Below, piece after piece: positions 51,655 to 59,743 of a DNA stretch of 64,000 bases. The stretch lies in the NCBI GenBank assembly GCA_023436585.1, contig JAEZIN010000006.1, forward strand, positions 248,001-312,000. Direction: 5' to 3'. Source of the stretch: Bacillota bacterium (GTDB lineage Bacteria; Bacillota; Clostridia; Christensenellales; Aristaeellaceae). Positions within the stretch are counted from its first letter, which is position 1; each line of letters opens with the position of its first letter. Under the pieces are notes generated by a model that saw only the letters and a program-made list of their open reading frames with translations, was not told the origin of the DNA and did no database searches. A program made the position numbers and the translations under genes.

Positions 51655-52362
51655 ATGGAGTTCATACCGACGCCCCACATTACCGCCAAGGCTGGTGATT
51701 TTGCGCAAACGGTGCTGATGCCCGGTGACCCGCTCCGCTCCAAGTTCATCGCGGAGACGTACTTGCAGGATGCGGTATTGGTCAACAACGTCCGCGGCGT
51801 GCAGGGCTACACGGGTTTTTACAAGGGGAAGCGCGTTTCCGTCATGGCTTCCGGCATGGGCATGCCTTCCATCGGCATCTACTCGTATGAGCTTTTTAAC
51901 TTTTACGGCGTGGAGAACATACTGCGCATCGGTTCCGCCGGCATGGTGGCTCAAACGCTGAAGGTGCAGGATATCGTGGCCGGCATGAGCTGCTATACCA
52001 ATTCGAACTTTGGCGTACAGTTCGGATTCCAGGGCAATCTGGCCCCTGCCTGCTCGTATACGCTGCTGCAAAAAGCTGTGGAGGCCGGGAAGAAGATCGG
52101 CGTGGATGTGAAGGTGGGCTCCATCTATTCCTCCGATACCTTCTACGATGAATCTGAGCCCCTTGGCAAGCTGCAAAAACTGAACGTGTTGGCGGTGGAG
52201 ATGGAAGCCGCGGCGCTGTACCTGAACGCGGCCAGGGCCGGGAAAAACGCACTTTGTCTGTGCACCATTTCGGACAATCCCTTTACGGGAGAGGGGATGA
52301 CGGCACAGCAGAGGCAGACCGCGCTTACGCAGATGATGGAGATTGCGCTGGAGGTAGCGTAA
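51655..52362 (+). CDS. deoD: Purine-nucleoside phosphorylase, DeoD type
   Basis: 235-residue hexameric phosphorylase that splits purine (deoxy)nucleosides with phosphate. The N-terminal TPHITAKAGDFAQTVLMPGDPLR is diagnostic, the phosphate loop is RIGSAGM, and the catalytic Asp is in TISDNPFTGE. The final segment after that Asp is slightly different from E. coli DeoD (FTGEGMTAQQRQ). ATG 51655 follows GGAGGGAAAATT; the frame is open upstream inside the membrane-protein gene. Purine salvage in the cytoplasm. Confidence 0.94.
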   Translation: MEFIPTPHITAKAGDFAQTVLMPGDPLRSKFIAETYLQDAVLVNNVRGVQGYTGFYKGKRVSVMASGMGMPSIGIYSYELFNFYGVENILRIGSAGMVAQTLKVQDIVAGMSCYTNSNFGVQFGFQGNLAPACSYTLLQKAVEAGKKIGVDVKVGSIYSSDTFYDESEPLGKLQKLNVLAVEMEAAALYLNAARAGKNALCLCTISDNPFTGEGMTAQQRQTALTQMMEIALEVA

Positions 52363-52370
52363 AATATTGA

Positions 52371-52398
52371 AACCCGGGCGGCGCACCGCCCGGGTTTT
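52371..52398 (+). terminator. Terminator after deoD
   Basis: Perfect 11-bp stem, AACCCGGGCGG (52371-52381) with its complement (52386-52396), then TTTT. Confidence 0.85.
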
Positions 52399-52473
52399 GT
52401 TCTATCTGTAGCCAGATGGGAGGTCGCCCTGGACCTTCGGAGGCACCAACCCATCCTTGAATTCAAATAGAGG

Positions 52474-53646
52474 TTACGTGAACACCTGGAAAATACCGCA
52501 CTTCAAGTACTGCGTTTCCGGCGCCGCGGGGAGGATGGGATGGTCGCGGCCCTGGGTGCGGTATTCGATCTGCCGCAATTGCACCCTGGCATCCCTGGAG
52601 GCATCCTTCACAATATCCAGGAAAGGGCCTGGCAAAATGTGCTGGGAACACGAGCAGGTGACAAGGTATCCGCCGTCCCGCAAAAGCTTCATGGCCCGCA
52701 GGTTGATTTCCTTGTAGCCCCTGGTGGCGCCTTCCACGGCGGAGCGGGTCTTGGTAAAGGCGGGCGGGTCCAATATAACCATATCGTATTGTTCCCGTTC
52801 ATCATACTTGGCCCGCAAAAAATCAAAGGCGTTGGCTTCTGTGAACCGAACGGTGCCGGAAAGATTGTTGAGCGCGGCGTTTTCACCGGCCACATGGCAG
52901 GCGTGCTCCGAAATATCCACCCCTACCACTTCCTTGGCGCCGTAACGGCCGGCGTGCAGCGCAAAGCTGCCCGTGTGGGTGAAGCAATCCAGCACCTTGG
53001 CGTCTTTGGCAAACGGGGCGATGGCCGCCCTGTTTTCCTTTTGATCCAGGAAAAAGCCGGTCTTCTGCCCCTCGATCACATCCACCAGAAAGCGGACACC
53101 GTTTTCCGACATCTCCACGCGCTCCGGTACATGGCCGAAAAGCAATCCCTTTTTCTGCTCAAGTCCCTCCAGGGTGCGGACTGGCACGTCATTGCGCTCA
53201 TAGATTCCGGAGGGCTGCACCAGCTCCTTCAGTGCGTTCACGACGTCGGCCTTGAACCTCTCCATCCCCAGGGAAAGGCACTGAAGCACCAAAATATCGC
53301 CGAAGCTGTCCACGATCAAGGCCGGCAGCCCATCGCTTTCAGCAAAGATTAAACGGCAGCTGTGCAGGTCCGCGAATTTTTTTCGGTAATCCACCGCCCG
53401 CTTTACGCGGTCAAAAATAAAAGCGGAGTTGATGGACTCCTCTTTCAGGCTCATCATCCGCAGCGCGATTTGCGACTGTGGGTTGTACATGGCCATGCCC
53501 AGTACCTTGCCTTTATTAGAAACCACCTTGACGACATCGCCGGGCTCATGCCGGCCTTCCACCCTGGCTATATCGCTGCGGAAAACCCAGGGATGGCCGC
53601 TGTATACACGGACCTCCCTGCCTGGATTTAAAATTGCGGACGCCAT
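52474..53646 (-). CDS. rlmI: 23S rRNA (cytosine-C5)-methyltransferase, RlmI-like
   Basis: 390-residue SAM-dependent methyltransferase. The N-terminal PUA domain (about 1-80) includes GHPWVFRSDIARVEG, a central linker follows, and the Rossmann domain has VLDCFTHTGSFALHAG and VVGVDIS for SAM, ILDPPAF as motif IV and the catalytic Cys in VTCSCSQHI. This layout is that of RlmI/YccW and relatives, which methylate C1962 of 23S rRNA; the exact target in this organism is inferred. ATG at 53644-53646 follows AAGGAGG. Confidence 0.9.
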   Translation of the reverse strand: MASAILNPGREVRVYSGHPWVFRSDIARVEGRHEPGDVVKVVSNKGKVLGMAMYNPQSQIALRMMSLKEESINSAFIFDRVKRAVDYRKKFADLHSCRLIFAESDGLPALIVDSFGDILVLQCLSLGMERFKADVVNALKELVQPSGIYERNDVPVRTLEGLEQKKGLLFGHVPERVEMSENGVRFLVDVIEGQKTGFFLDQKENRAAIAPFAKDAKVLDCFTHTGSFALHAGRYGAKEVVGVDISEHACHVAGENAALNNLSGTVRFTEANAFDFLRAKYDEREQYDMVILDPPAFTKTRSAVEGATRGYKEINLRAMKLLRDGGYLVTCSCSQHILPGPFLDIVKDASRDARVQLRQIEYRTQGRDHPILPAAPETQYLKCGIFQVFT

Positions 53647-53672
53647 ATTTTCCTCCTTGCTGGAATGTGCCC

Positions 53673-53701
53673 ATTATATCAGGTATGCGTTTTGATGTAC
53701 A
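53673..53701 (-). promoter_or_regulatory. Promoter for RlmI-like gene
   Basis: On the minus strand: TGTACA (53696-53701), 17-bp spacer, TATAAT (53673-53678). Confidence 0.55.
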
Positions 53702-53731
53702 GTCACCGGCCGGTTTGAGATAGACAGATGA

Positions 53732-53761
53732 TTGACAATCAGCCTTGTATGTTGATATACT
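53732..53761 (+). promoter_or_regulatory. Promoter for phosphodiester glycosidase / Lgt-like operon
   Basis: TTGACA (53732-53737), 18-bp spacer, TATACT (53756-53761). Confidence 0.7.
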
Positions 53762-53834
53762 GCATAAAAGATAACCAAGGTATACCACGTATCCCTTTTA
53801 CCTGGCATTTGGATGAGTAGGGGAGGCATTTGAC

Positions 53835-54749
53835 TTGCGCGCTTTTTTACTGAGGTTCGTTTTGCTGATATTGCTGCTGGCTTTAGTTTTATTTACCGTT
53901 CCTTCCGGAGCCCTTATTGTGAACGCTTCAGCCATGGAACTCACCGGCGAAGGGATTGTACCCCTGCCGATTGATACCACACCGGGCTATGTGCCCAACA
54001 AGGATTGCTACCTGACAGACGGTCTGGGGTATGAGGACGCGTCCCTGAAGGTGCAAATTGAAACCATACGCGCCTATGAGACGACGATTCAAATCATACG
54101 GATCAATGTGGCCGACCCGTCCCAGATCCGCACGGCCATGGCGGTGAACTATGGCCGCACCACCACCATTGTGGGGCCGACCATTGCCCGCAGGAACAAC
54201 GCAGTGCTGGCCATCAACGGCGATTTCTTCAGTTTTCATAATAGGGGATATCTCATCCGCCAGGGCAAGCTGTACCGCGACAGGCCGGACGGAGTTTTTG
54301 ATGTGCTGATCATTGACGACAAGGGCGATTTTCACATCCTACCAAAGGCCACAAGTGAAACGCTGGCCGCTTACCAGGGCGTTATGGTCAATACCTTCAA
54401 CTTTGGGCCGGGTCTTGTGATTGACGGCAAAAAGACAGAGGTATTTGAGGACAACGAATCCACCGTGCCGGAGAAAAGGACGCAAAGAATATGCATCGGC
54501 CAGACTGGCCCTCTTTCCTATATCTGCATTGCCACTGAGGGGCCGGAAAATAGGGACTCCCAAGGGCTGACCTTGCCGGAACTGGCCCAGGTCGCTTCTG
54601 ATTACGGCCTGATCAATGCTTATAACCTGGATGGAGGCAGCTCGTCCACGGTCGTGCTGAACAACAAGAAAATCAATGCGCTGAGCACGAAAAAGACAAG
54701 GGCAATCGGCGATATGCTCTATTTCGCGACCGCGATCCCCGCAGAATAG
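53835..54749 (+). CDS. Exported phosphodiester glycosidase (NAGPA) domain protein
   Basis: 304-residue protein. One N-terminal helix (about 4-24) serves as signal or anchor. The rest is the NAGPA/exopolysaccharide-biosynthesis domain: AINGDFFSFH, then a final YNLDGGSSSTVVLNN motif. Family members remove phosphodiester-linked N-acetylglucosamine or cap wall polymers; the substrate in this case is unknown, but the protein should act outside the membrane. Start is TTG 53835 with GGGGAGG eight bases upstream. It precedes the Lgt-like gene by 12 bp, so the two are co-transcribed. Confidence 0.85.
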   Translation: MRAFLLRFVLLILLLALVLFTVPSGALIVNASAMELTGEGIVPLPIDTTPGYVPNKDCYLTDGLGYEDASLKVQIETIRAYETTIQIIRINVADPSQIRTAMAVNYGRTTTIVGPTIARRNNAVLAINGDFFSFHNRGYLIRQGKLYRDRPDGVFDVLIIDDKGDFHILPKATSETLAAYQGVMVNTFNFGPGLVIDGKKTEVFEDNESTVPEKRTQRICIGQTGPLSYICIATEGPENRDSQGLTLPELAQVASDYGLINAYNLDGGSSSTVVLNNKKINALSTKKTRAIGDMLYFATAIPAE

Positions 54750-54761
54750 GAGGCGCCATAC

Positions 54762-55733
54762 ATGGTGGAGCAGATGCCTGCCGGCGTGTTTCTTGGCATG
54801 AACATCTACAGCTACAGCATTTTCCTGTGCCTGTCAATTGTAGCCGGATTAACCGTTATGCTTTTTTGCCAAAAGAAGCGCCGTTTGCACAAGGATACTG
54901 CATTAAGGTACGGCCTGTGGGCAATACCGCTTGGCATCGTGTTTGCGCGCCTGTTTTACTGCTTTGCGCGGTGGGATTATGTGTTTAACGAACGCGGCTG
55001 GACCTTTCTGTTTTCCTTATGGGAGGGCGGTTTTGCGCTGTACGGCGCCTTGCTGGGCTGCCTGCTTGCCGCGCTGATTCTTGCCAAATTGTCTCGGGTA
55101 AAAGCGGGGGATTTGCTGGACTGCATCGCCCCAGGCGCGGCGCTTACGATCGCCGTGGCACGTTTTGCCGAGGCTTTCACCAGCCAGGGGGTAGGCGGCC
55201 TTGTGGAAACGGAAGCGCTGCAGCAGTTTCCCTTCGCGGTGCAGAACATGTACGGCGATTGGGTGCTGCCAGTGTTCTTTTATGAAGGCGTTGCCGCAAT
55301 TTTGATTGGCATCATCGCATACGTTATCCTCTCACGCAAAGGCATTAGGCCCGGCGATACGGCGCTTATGTTCCTTCTTTTGTTTGGGGCGGCCCAGGTG
55401 GTTTTGGAAAGCCTGCGCCAGGATGATTATTTGCGCTGGGGATTCGTAAAGGTGTCTCAAATGGCCAGCATGGGCCTTGTGTTGATTGTTTCCGTGCTTT
55501 TCGGTAGGCGTGCCGTAAGCCAAAAGAAAAAGCTGCCTATGGTGGCAGCCGGTTTTGTTCTCCTGGCCTTAGGGGTGGGGGCGTGCGTTTTGATTGAATT
55601 CGCGCTGGACAAGTCCACGATCCCGAATACGTATTTGTATTCCGCCATGACAGCCATCATGGCCCTTATGACCGGAATCGCTTTAGCGTTCCGGAAAGCG
55701 GGACAATCTAAATCAGTCGGTCATTCCGCCTGA
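54762..55733 (+). CDS. Divergent prolipoprotein diacylglyceryl transferase-like membrane protein
   Basis: 323 residues, seven to nine hydrophobic helices. The overall order resembles Lgt, including LPVFFYEGVAA and the helix before LRQDDYLRWG, where Lgt has its conserved Arg region. But the essential His of the HGG motif is Tyr (GGFALYGALLG), and the GRxGNFxNxE signature reads ARFAEAFTSQ, keeping the Arg but not Asn. Extra helices follow at the C-terminus. It is probably an Lgt paralog with a changed or lost acyltransferase function. ATG 54762 follows AGGAGG. The 3' end overlaps the convergent DUF6273 gene by 13 bp. Confidence 0.78.
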   Translation: MVEQMPAGVFLGMNIYSYSIFLCLSIVAGLTVMLFCQKKRRLHKDTALRYGLWAIPLGIVFARLFYCFARWDYVFNERGWTFLFSLWEGGFALYGALLGCLLAALILAKLSRVKAGDLLDCIAPGAALTIAVARFAEAFTSQGVGGLVETEALQQFPFAVQNMYGDWVLPVFFYEGVAAILIGIIAYVILSRKGIRPGDTALMFLLLFGAAQVVLESLRQDDYLRWGFVKVSQMASMGLVLIVSVLFGRRAVSQKKKLPMVAAGFVLLALGVGACVLIEFALDKSTIPNTYLYSAMTAIMALMTGIALAFRKAGQSKSVGHSA

Positions 55734-56479
55734 TTTTCTTGTTTGAGTGCCAATACATATGGATCTTTCTTAATTCCCGAACCGGATACAATGTCCAGTT
55801 GGCTGACATCCAACAGGCAGGATATGCGAAGGCCCACATCCGCCCTGGCGTATGCCGCGTAGCTCAAGTGCCCGTCATAGCCTACGAGCTGCATTTGATA
55901 GCCATCCGGGAAACGTACGGTGCTTGTCCAGTAGCCTGTGGTGCGTAGCCGGTCCAAATAAGCGCCTTGCTTGATCGCGTATTGCGTGGGCTTGCATTGG
56001 CGCTTTTTTTGCACCCCGTATACAGAAGCCGCAAAGCCGTAATCGGAATTCAAGAACTCGCTGCGGGAGAGGATGAAAACCTGCCCCCTGGATGTGTTGA
56101 TCACGGCGCTTTGCTCCTCCTCCGTAAAAAGCGTGTCCCGCATGGTGGAATTCAACCACACAAACAGGTCGCTTTCCTCAAAGGTGCTGATCTTGCGGAA
56201 GCTATGTTCTTCAATGACAACGGGATCGGTTTCAAAGATGACCTGCTTGGCATCCAGAACGTATTCCGAAATCAGCAGAGCCTGCTCATTTTCTACGCTG
56301 AGCACACGCCACATCACGGGAAGGACCGTGCCATCGCTTAATTGCGGATACTGTCCAAAGGTGACATACTGATATTTCTTGGAATGCTTCCAACTGTGCA
56401 ATGTGGCTTCTTCCCCAAGGGCAATCCTCCCCTGAAAAAGGCACACTGTGAGAAGCAGAAACAAAACAGCTTTCCGCAT
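55721..56479 (-). CDS. Secreted DUF6273-like protein
   Basis: 252-residue protein with a signal peptide (about 1-22, ends in ALGEEAT). The domain starts YVTFGQYPQL and PVMWRVLSVENEQALLISEYVLD, the pattern of DUF6273. The DLFVWLNSTM, FTEEEQSAV, FILSRSEFLNSDYGF and GYWTST segments follow in the usual order. The GYWTST plus LRISCLLD end resembles formylglycine-sulfatase-modifier-like lectin folds; function is unknown. A full-consensus promoter at 56522-56550 suggests strong expression. The 3' end overlaps the convergent Lgt-like gene by 13 bp. Confidence 0.8.
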   Translation of the reverse strand: MRKAVLFLLLTVCLFQGRIALGEEATLHSWKHSKKYQYVTFGQYPQLSDGTVLPVMWRVLSVENEQALLISEYVLDAKQVIFETDPVVIEEHSFRKISTFEESDLFVWLNSTMRDTLFTEEEQSAVINTSRGQVFILSRSEFLNSDYGFAASVYGVQKKRQCKPTQYAIKQGAYLDRLRTTGYWTSTVRFPDGYQMQLVGYDGHLSYAAYARADVGLRISCLLDVSQLDIVSGSGIKKDPYVLALKQENQAE

Positions 56480-56521
56480 GGCAAATTATGCTCCTTCCGG
56501 TGGCTCGAAAACTACTTACCC

Positions 56522-56550
56522 ATTATATGCATAGTATGTATAGCTGTCAA
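56522..56550 (-). promoter_or_regulatory. Full-consensus sigma-A promoter for DUF6273 gene
   Basis: On the minus strand: TTGACA (56545-56550), 17-bp spacer, TATAAT (56522-56527); both hexamers match consensus exactly. Confidence 0.85.
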
Positions 56551-56598
56551 TCTTGACCGCCTCCCATCGGGACGATGCTGCAGGCTTTCACTTTTTCA

Positions 56599-56627
56599 TT
56601 GATTTTTCAACATGGCCGCTGTATGAT
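56599..56627 (+). promoter_or_regulatory. Promoter for ornithine cyclodeaminase-like gene
   Basis: TTGATT (56599-56604), 17-bp spacer, TATGAT (56622-56627). The ATG at 56626 overlaps the -10 hexamer, so translation must start later, at 56671. Confidence 0.7.
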
Positions 56628-56670
56628 GAAAAAAGGATTGGGCCTTAATGAAGTGCAAGGATGTGCCTTT

Positions 56671-57768
56671 ATGCGTTTTTCAATGCCTGTTTACCGTGCG
56701 CCTGATTTTTCCTCAAGCAGGTTTGTGCAAGCGCCGGATGCGATGCTCTCTCCCGCGCCCATGGATGGCGTCGCCCCGGACAACTATCACGCAACAACCA
56801 TCTTTCCGGAATACTTCAAGCTCGGCGGCGTCTGGACGCTGGCAGAGCAATCCCGCATGGACTGCGTGGCTGTGGTGGAGCAGGGCCTGACAATTGCCAT
56901 CCGTGAATTCCGCCGCCTGAAGGCGGGGGACATGGTGGTGGTTGGCCGGACCGAAAACGGCAGCGAGGGGATTTATGTGCATCCCGACGGGTTTGGCCGG
57001 GAAGGGGACACGGCCGAATCCTTTGCCTTCCGTACGAGCCGCTCCCGGGAGACATCGTATTCCAGGGATTACGATGAGCTGTACCGCCGGCTGGAATATG
57101 AGCGTGAACACGGCTTTATCCTTTGGGTGCTGGGCCCAGCCTGTTCCTTTGACTCCGACGCGAGGAACGCCATGGCTGCCTTGGTGCAGCAGGGCTATGT
57201 CCATGGCCTGCTGGCCGGCAACGCGCTGGCCACCCACGATCTGGAGGGCGGACTGTTCCGCACGGCGCTGGGGCAGGATATCTATACCCAGGAATCCATG
57301 ATGAACGGACATTATCACCACATCGACGTCATCAACAAAGTGCGCCGCTGCGGTTCCATCCCCAAATTCATTGAGGAATGCAATATACAGGATGGCATTA
57401 TCCATGCCTGCGTGAAAAAGGATATTCCGTTTGTGCTGACCGGCTCCATCCGGGACGACGGCCCGCTGCCGGAGGTGGTGGCCGATGTGTACAGCGGTCA
57501 AAATGATATGCGCGCGTTAGTGACAAAAGCCACCACCGTCATCTGCATGGCGACACAGCTGCACACCATCGCCACCGGAAACATGACGCCCTCCTTTTGC
57601 GTAAAGGAAGGCGTTGTGAGGCCCGTATTCTTTTACACGGTGGATATATCGGAGTTTGCCGTCAACAAGCTTCGCGACAGGGGCAGCCTTTCCGTGGTCA
57701 GCTTCATCGCCAATGCCCAGGACTTTTTGGTGCATGTCATGCGCGGCATAGGAAAAGAAAACAACTAA
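56671..57768 (+). CDS. Archaeal-type ornithine cyclodeaminase / LOR-SDH domain protein (TIGR00300-like)
   Basis: 365-residue protein. The C-terminal half has the motif GSIRDDGPLPEVVADVY, then QNDMRALVTKATTVICMATQLHTIATGNM. This is characteristic of the family once called LOR/SDH bifunctional enzyme and later shown in methanogens to be an NAD-dependent ornithine cyclodeaminase unrelated to the bacterial one. The middle has GLLAGNALATHDLEGGLF, also family-typical. The predicted reaction is ornithine to proline plus ammonia. ATG 56671 is chosen because the promoter at 56599-56627 covers the ATG at 56626; AAGGATG lies about 10 bases upstream. The gene is monocistronic. Confidence 0.78.
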   Translation: MRFSMPVYRAPDFSSSRFVQAPDAMLSPAPMDGVAPDNYHATTIFPEYFKLGGVWTLAEQSRMDCVAVVEQGLTIAIREFRRLKAGDMVVVGRTENGSEGIYVHPDGFGREGDTAESFAFRTSRSRETSYSRDYDELYRRLEYEREHGFILWVLGPACSFDSDARNAMAALVQQGYVHGLLAGNALATHDLEGGLFRTALGQDIYTQESMMNGHYHHIDVINKVRRCGSIPKFIEECNIQDGIIHACVKKDIPFVLTGSIRDDGPLPEVVADVYSGQNDMRALVTKATTVICMATQLHTIATGNMTPSFCVKEGVVRPVFFYTVDISEFAVNKLRDRGSLSVVSFIANAQDFLVHVMRGIGKENN

Positions 57769-57787
57769 AATTCAAATCGTTCAAGAT

Positions 57788-57826
57788 GCTCTCCTTGAAG
57801 TCATTTGCCTTTCAGGGAGAGCTTGT
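57788..57826 (+). terminator. Terminator overlapping the plsY 3' end
   Basis: GCTCTCC (57788-57794) pairs with GGAGAGC (57816-57822) across a 21-nt loop, followed by TTG and TTTT. The downstream arm lies in the last codons of the convergent plsY. Confidence 0.55.
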
Positions 57827-58406
57827 TTTCTGTACCCTTAAGGAGTCTTACGATATTGGCCCTGTGCCGGAAGATGCAAAGCGCGGCCAGGGCGACGGCC
57901 CATAAGCAAACAAGCCAGTTGTTCAGGTTGAAGGCGATCACAAGCACCGCAAACAGCGACAGCATGCCCATGCTGCCAAGGGAGATGTACTTTGAGATCG
58001 CCACCAGAACAAAGAAAAACAAGAGAGCGATCAGGCCGTATACCGGGAAAACATACAGCATCACGGCCACGGAGCTTGCCACGCCTTTTCCGCCCTTGAA
58101 CTGGTGGTACACCGGCCAGTTGTGGCCGATAACCCCCGCCAGGCCGCCCACCATGGCCCCGTATTGGCCAAGGAGCAGGCTGCCGATAATCATGGCCAGC
58201 AGCACTTTCAAAAAATCGCCCACAAAGGTCATGGCAGCGGGCTTTTTACCCAGCACCCGAAGCACATTGGTAGCCCCTGTGCTTTTGCTGCCCTCTTTGC
58301 GCAGATCGACGTTCGAACTTGTTCCTGCGATAATCAGACCGGTGGATATGGACCCCAGCAGATACCCCGCAATGGCGGCGATTGTATAGGAAAGAGCCTG
58401 ATTCAT
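57801..58406 (-). CDS. plsY: Acyl-phosphate:glycerol-3-phosphate acyltransferase
   Basis: 201-residue membrane enzyme that makes lysophosphatidate, the first acylation of glycerophospholipid synthesis. The three PlsY motifs are present: GYLLGSISTG with the following DLRKEGSKSTGATNVLR, HNWPVYHQFKGGKGVA, and the C-terminal RHRANIVRLLKG. Four or five hydrophobic helices. ATG at 58404-58406 shares its A with the der stop codon (TGATG), so translation is coupled to der. Family synteny usually adds gpsA next, but here plsY is last. Confidence 0.94.
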   Translation of the reverse strand: MNQALSYTIAAIAGYLLGSISTGLIIAGTSSNVDLRKEGSKSTGATNVLRVLGKKPAAMTFVGDFLKVLLAMIIGSLLLGQYGAMVGGLAGVIGHNWPVYHQFKGGKGVASSVAVMLYVFPVYGLIALLFFFVLVAISKYISLGSMGMLSLFAVLVIAFNLNNWLVCLWAVALAALCIFRHRANIVRLLKGTENKLSLKGK

Positions 58407-59743
58407 CACTGATTCTCCTTTTGCTTTTCGCGAAGTATGAAGCGCAATGGAGTTCCTTCAAACCCGAAGGTTTTCCTGAATTGGTTTTCCAGATACCGTT
58501 CATACGCAAAGTGCATCAGCTTTTCATCATTGACGAACAGCACAAAGGCGGGCGGACATACTGCCTGCTGTGTCGCGTAGTAGACTTTCAGCCTGCGCCC
58601 GCCAGTCGATGGTGGCTGCAGGGAAGCCTGCGCGTCGGAAAGCACATCGTTGAGCACGCCGGTAGGAACACGCTTGGAGCATTGGGCCCATACCTTGTCT
58701 ACCCATTCCAGAACGGTATGAACACGCTGTCCGGTCATGGCAGACAGGAACAGCACCGGCGCGTAATCCATAAACTTCAGCGCTTCCAGCACTTCCTTGC
58801 GGTAGGTTTCCAGGGTGCCCGTATCCTTTTCCACCGCGTCCCATTTGTTGACGACGATGATGGCGCCCTTGCCTTCCTCGTGCACCATGCCGGCAATCTT
58901 CGTATCCTGTTCCGTGACACCATCCTTGGCATCGATCAGTATCAGCGCCACGTCGCAGCGGCGGATGGCCGCGATGCTGCGCAGCACACTGTAGCGTTCC
59001 AGCGTGTCTTCCTCAATGGCTCGTTTGCGGCGCATGCCGGCGGTATCAATGATGTTGTACTCCGTGCCGTCCTTGCCGGTAAAACGGGTGTCGATGGCAT
59101 CCCTGGTGGTGCCGGGGATGTCGGAAACCATGGAGCGTTCCTGGTTTAACAGCTTGTTGACCAGCGAGCTCTTGCCAACATTGGGGCGGCCAACCACAGC
59201 AAGCTGCAGCACATGCTCCGCATCATCACTCTCTTCCGGGGCGGGCGGGGGAAGGTGCTTTACGATCTGCTCCAGCAGATCGCCCAGGCCAAGCATGTTG
59301 GTGCTGGATATACCGATGGGATCACCAAGGCCCAGTGCGTAGTATTCAAACAGCACATCATTGAGGCCTTCGTAATCCAGCTTGTTGACCACAAGCAAAA
59401 GAGGCTTGCGGGTTTTGCGCAAAAGCTTGGCCACTTCCTCATCGTCTGGCGTGAGGCCGGCCCTGGCGTCAACGAAAAAGCAGATCACATCGGCGGTGTC
59501 CATGGCAATCTGCGCCTGGTGGCGCATTTGAGAAAGCAGAACGTCTTCGCTGTAGGGATCGATGCCGCCGGTATCAATAAGCGTGAACTTGCGGCCCATC
59601 CACTCCACATCGGTATAGATGCGGTCCCTGGTCACGCCGGGGATATCCTCCACAATGGAGATGCGCTTGCCGGATATTTTGTTAAAAAAGGTGGATTTGC
59701 CCACGTTTGGGCGGCCTACGATAGCGACCAGGGGTTTAGCCAT
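58406..59743 (-). CDS. der: Ribosome-assembly GTPase Der (EngA)
   Basis: 445-residue essential GTPase for 50S subunit maturation. Two tandem G domains have Walker A GRPNVGKSTF and GRPNVGKSSL, the DTGG and DTAGM G3 motifs, and NKLD and NKWD as G4. A KH-like domain occupies about 355-440. Length is typical. It overlaps the upstream DUF512 gene by 8 bp and plsY by 1 bp. This gene order is common in Clostridia. Confidence 0.96.
   Translation of the reverse strand: MAKPLVAIVGRPNVGKSTFFNKISGKRISIVEDIPGVTRDRIYTDVEWMGRKFTLIDTGGIDPYSEDVLLSQMRHQAQIAMDTADVICFFVDARAGLTPDDEEVAKLLRKTRKPLLLVVNKLDYEGLNDVLFEYYALGLGDPIGISSTNMLGLGDLLEQIVKHLPPPAPEESDDAEHVLQLAVVGRPNVGKSSLVNKLLNQERSMVSDIPGTTRDAIDTRFTGKDGTEYNIIDTAGMRRKRAIEEDTLERYSVLRSIAAIRRCDVALILIDAKDGVTEQDTKIAGMVHEEGKGAIIVVNKWDAVEKDTGTLETYRKEVLEALKFMDYAPVLFLSAMTGQRVHTVLEWVDKVWAQCSKRVPTGVLNDVLSDAQASLQPPSTGGRRLKVYYATQQAVCPPAFVLFVNDEKLMHFAYERYLENQFRKTFGFEGTPLRFILREKQKENQ

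Noticed and set aside
56575..56628. Starting the ornithine cyclodeaminase-like gene at 56575 or 56626.
   Set aside because: The -10 hexamer TATGAT covers the ATG at 56626, and upstream starts precede the promoter.
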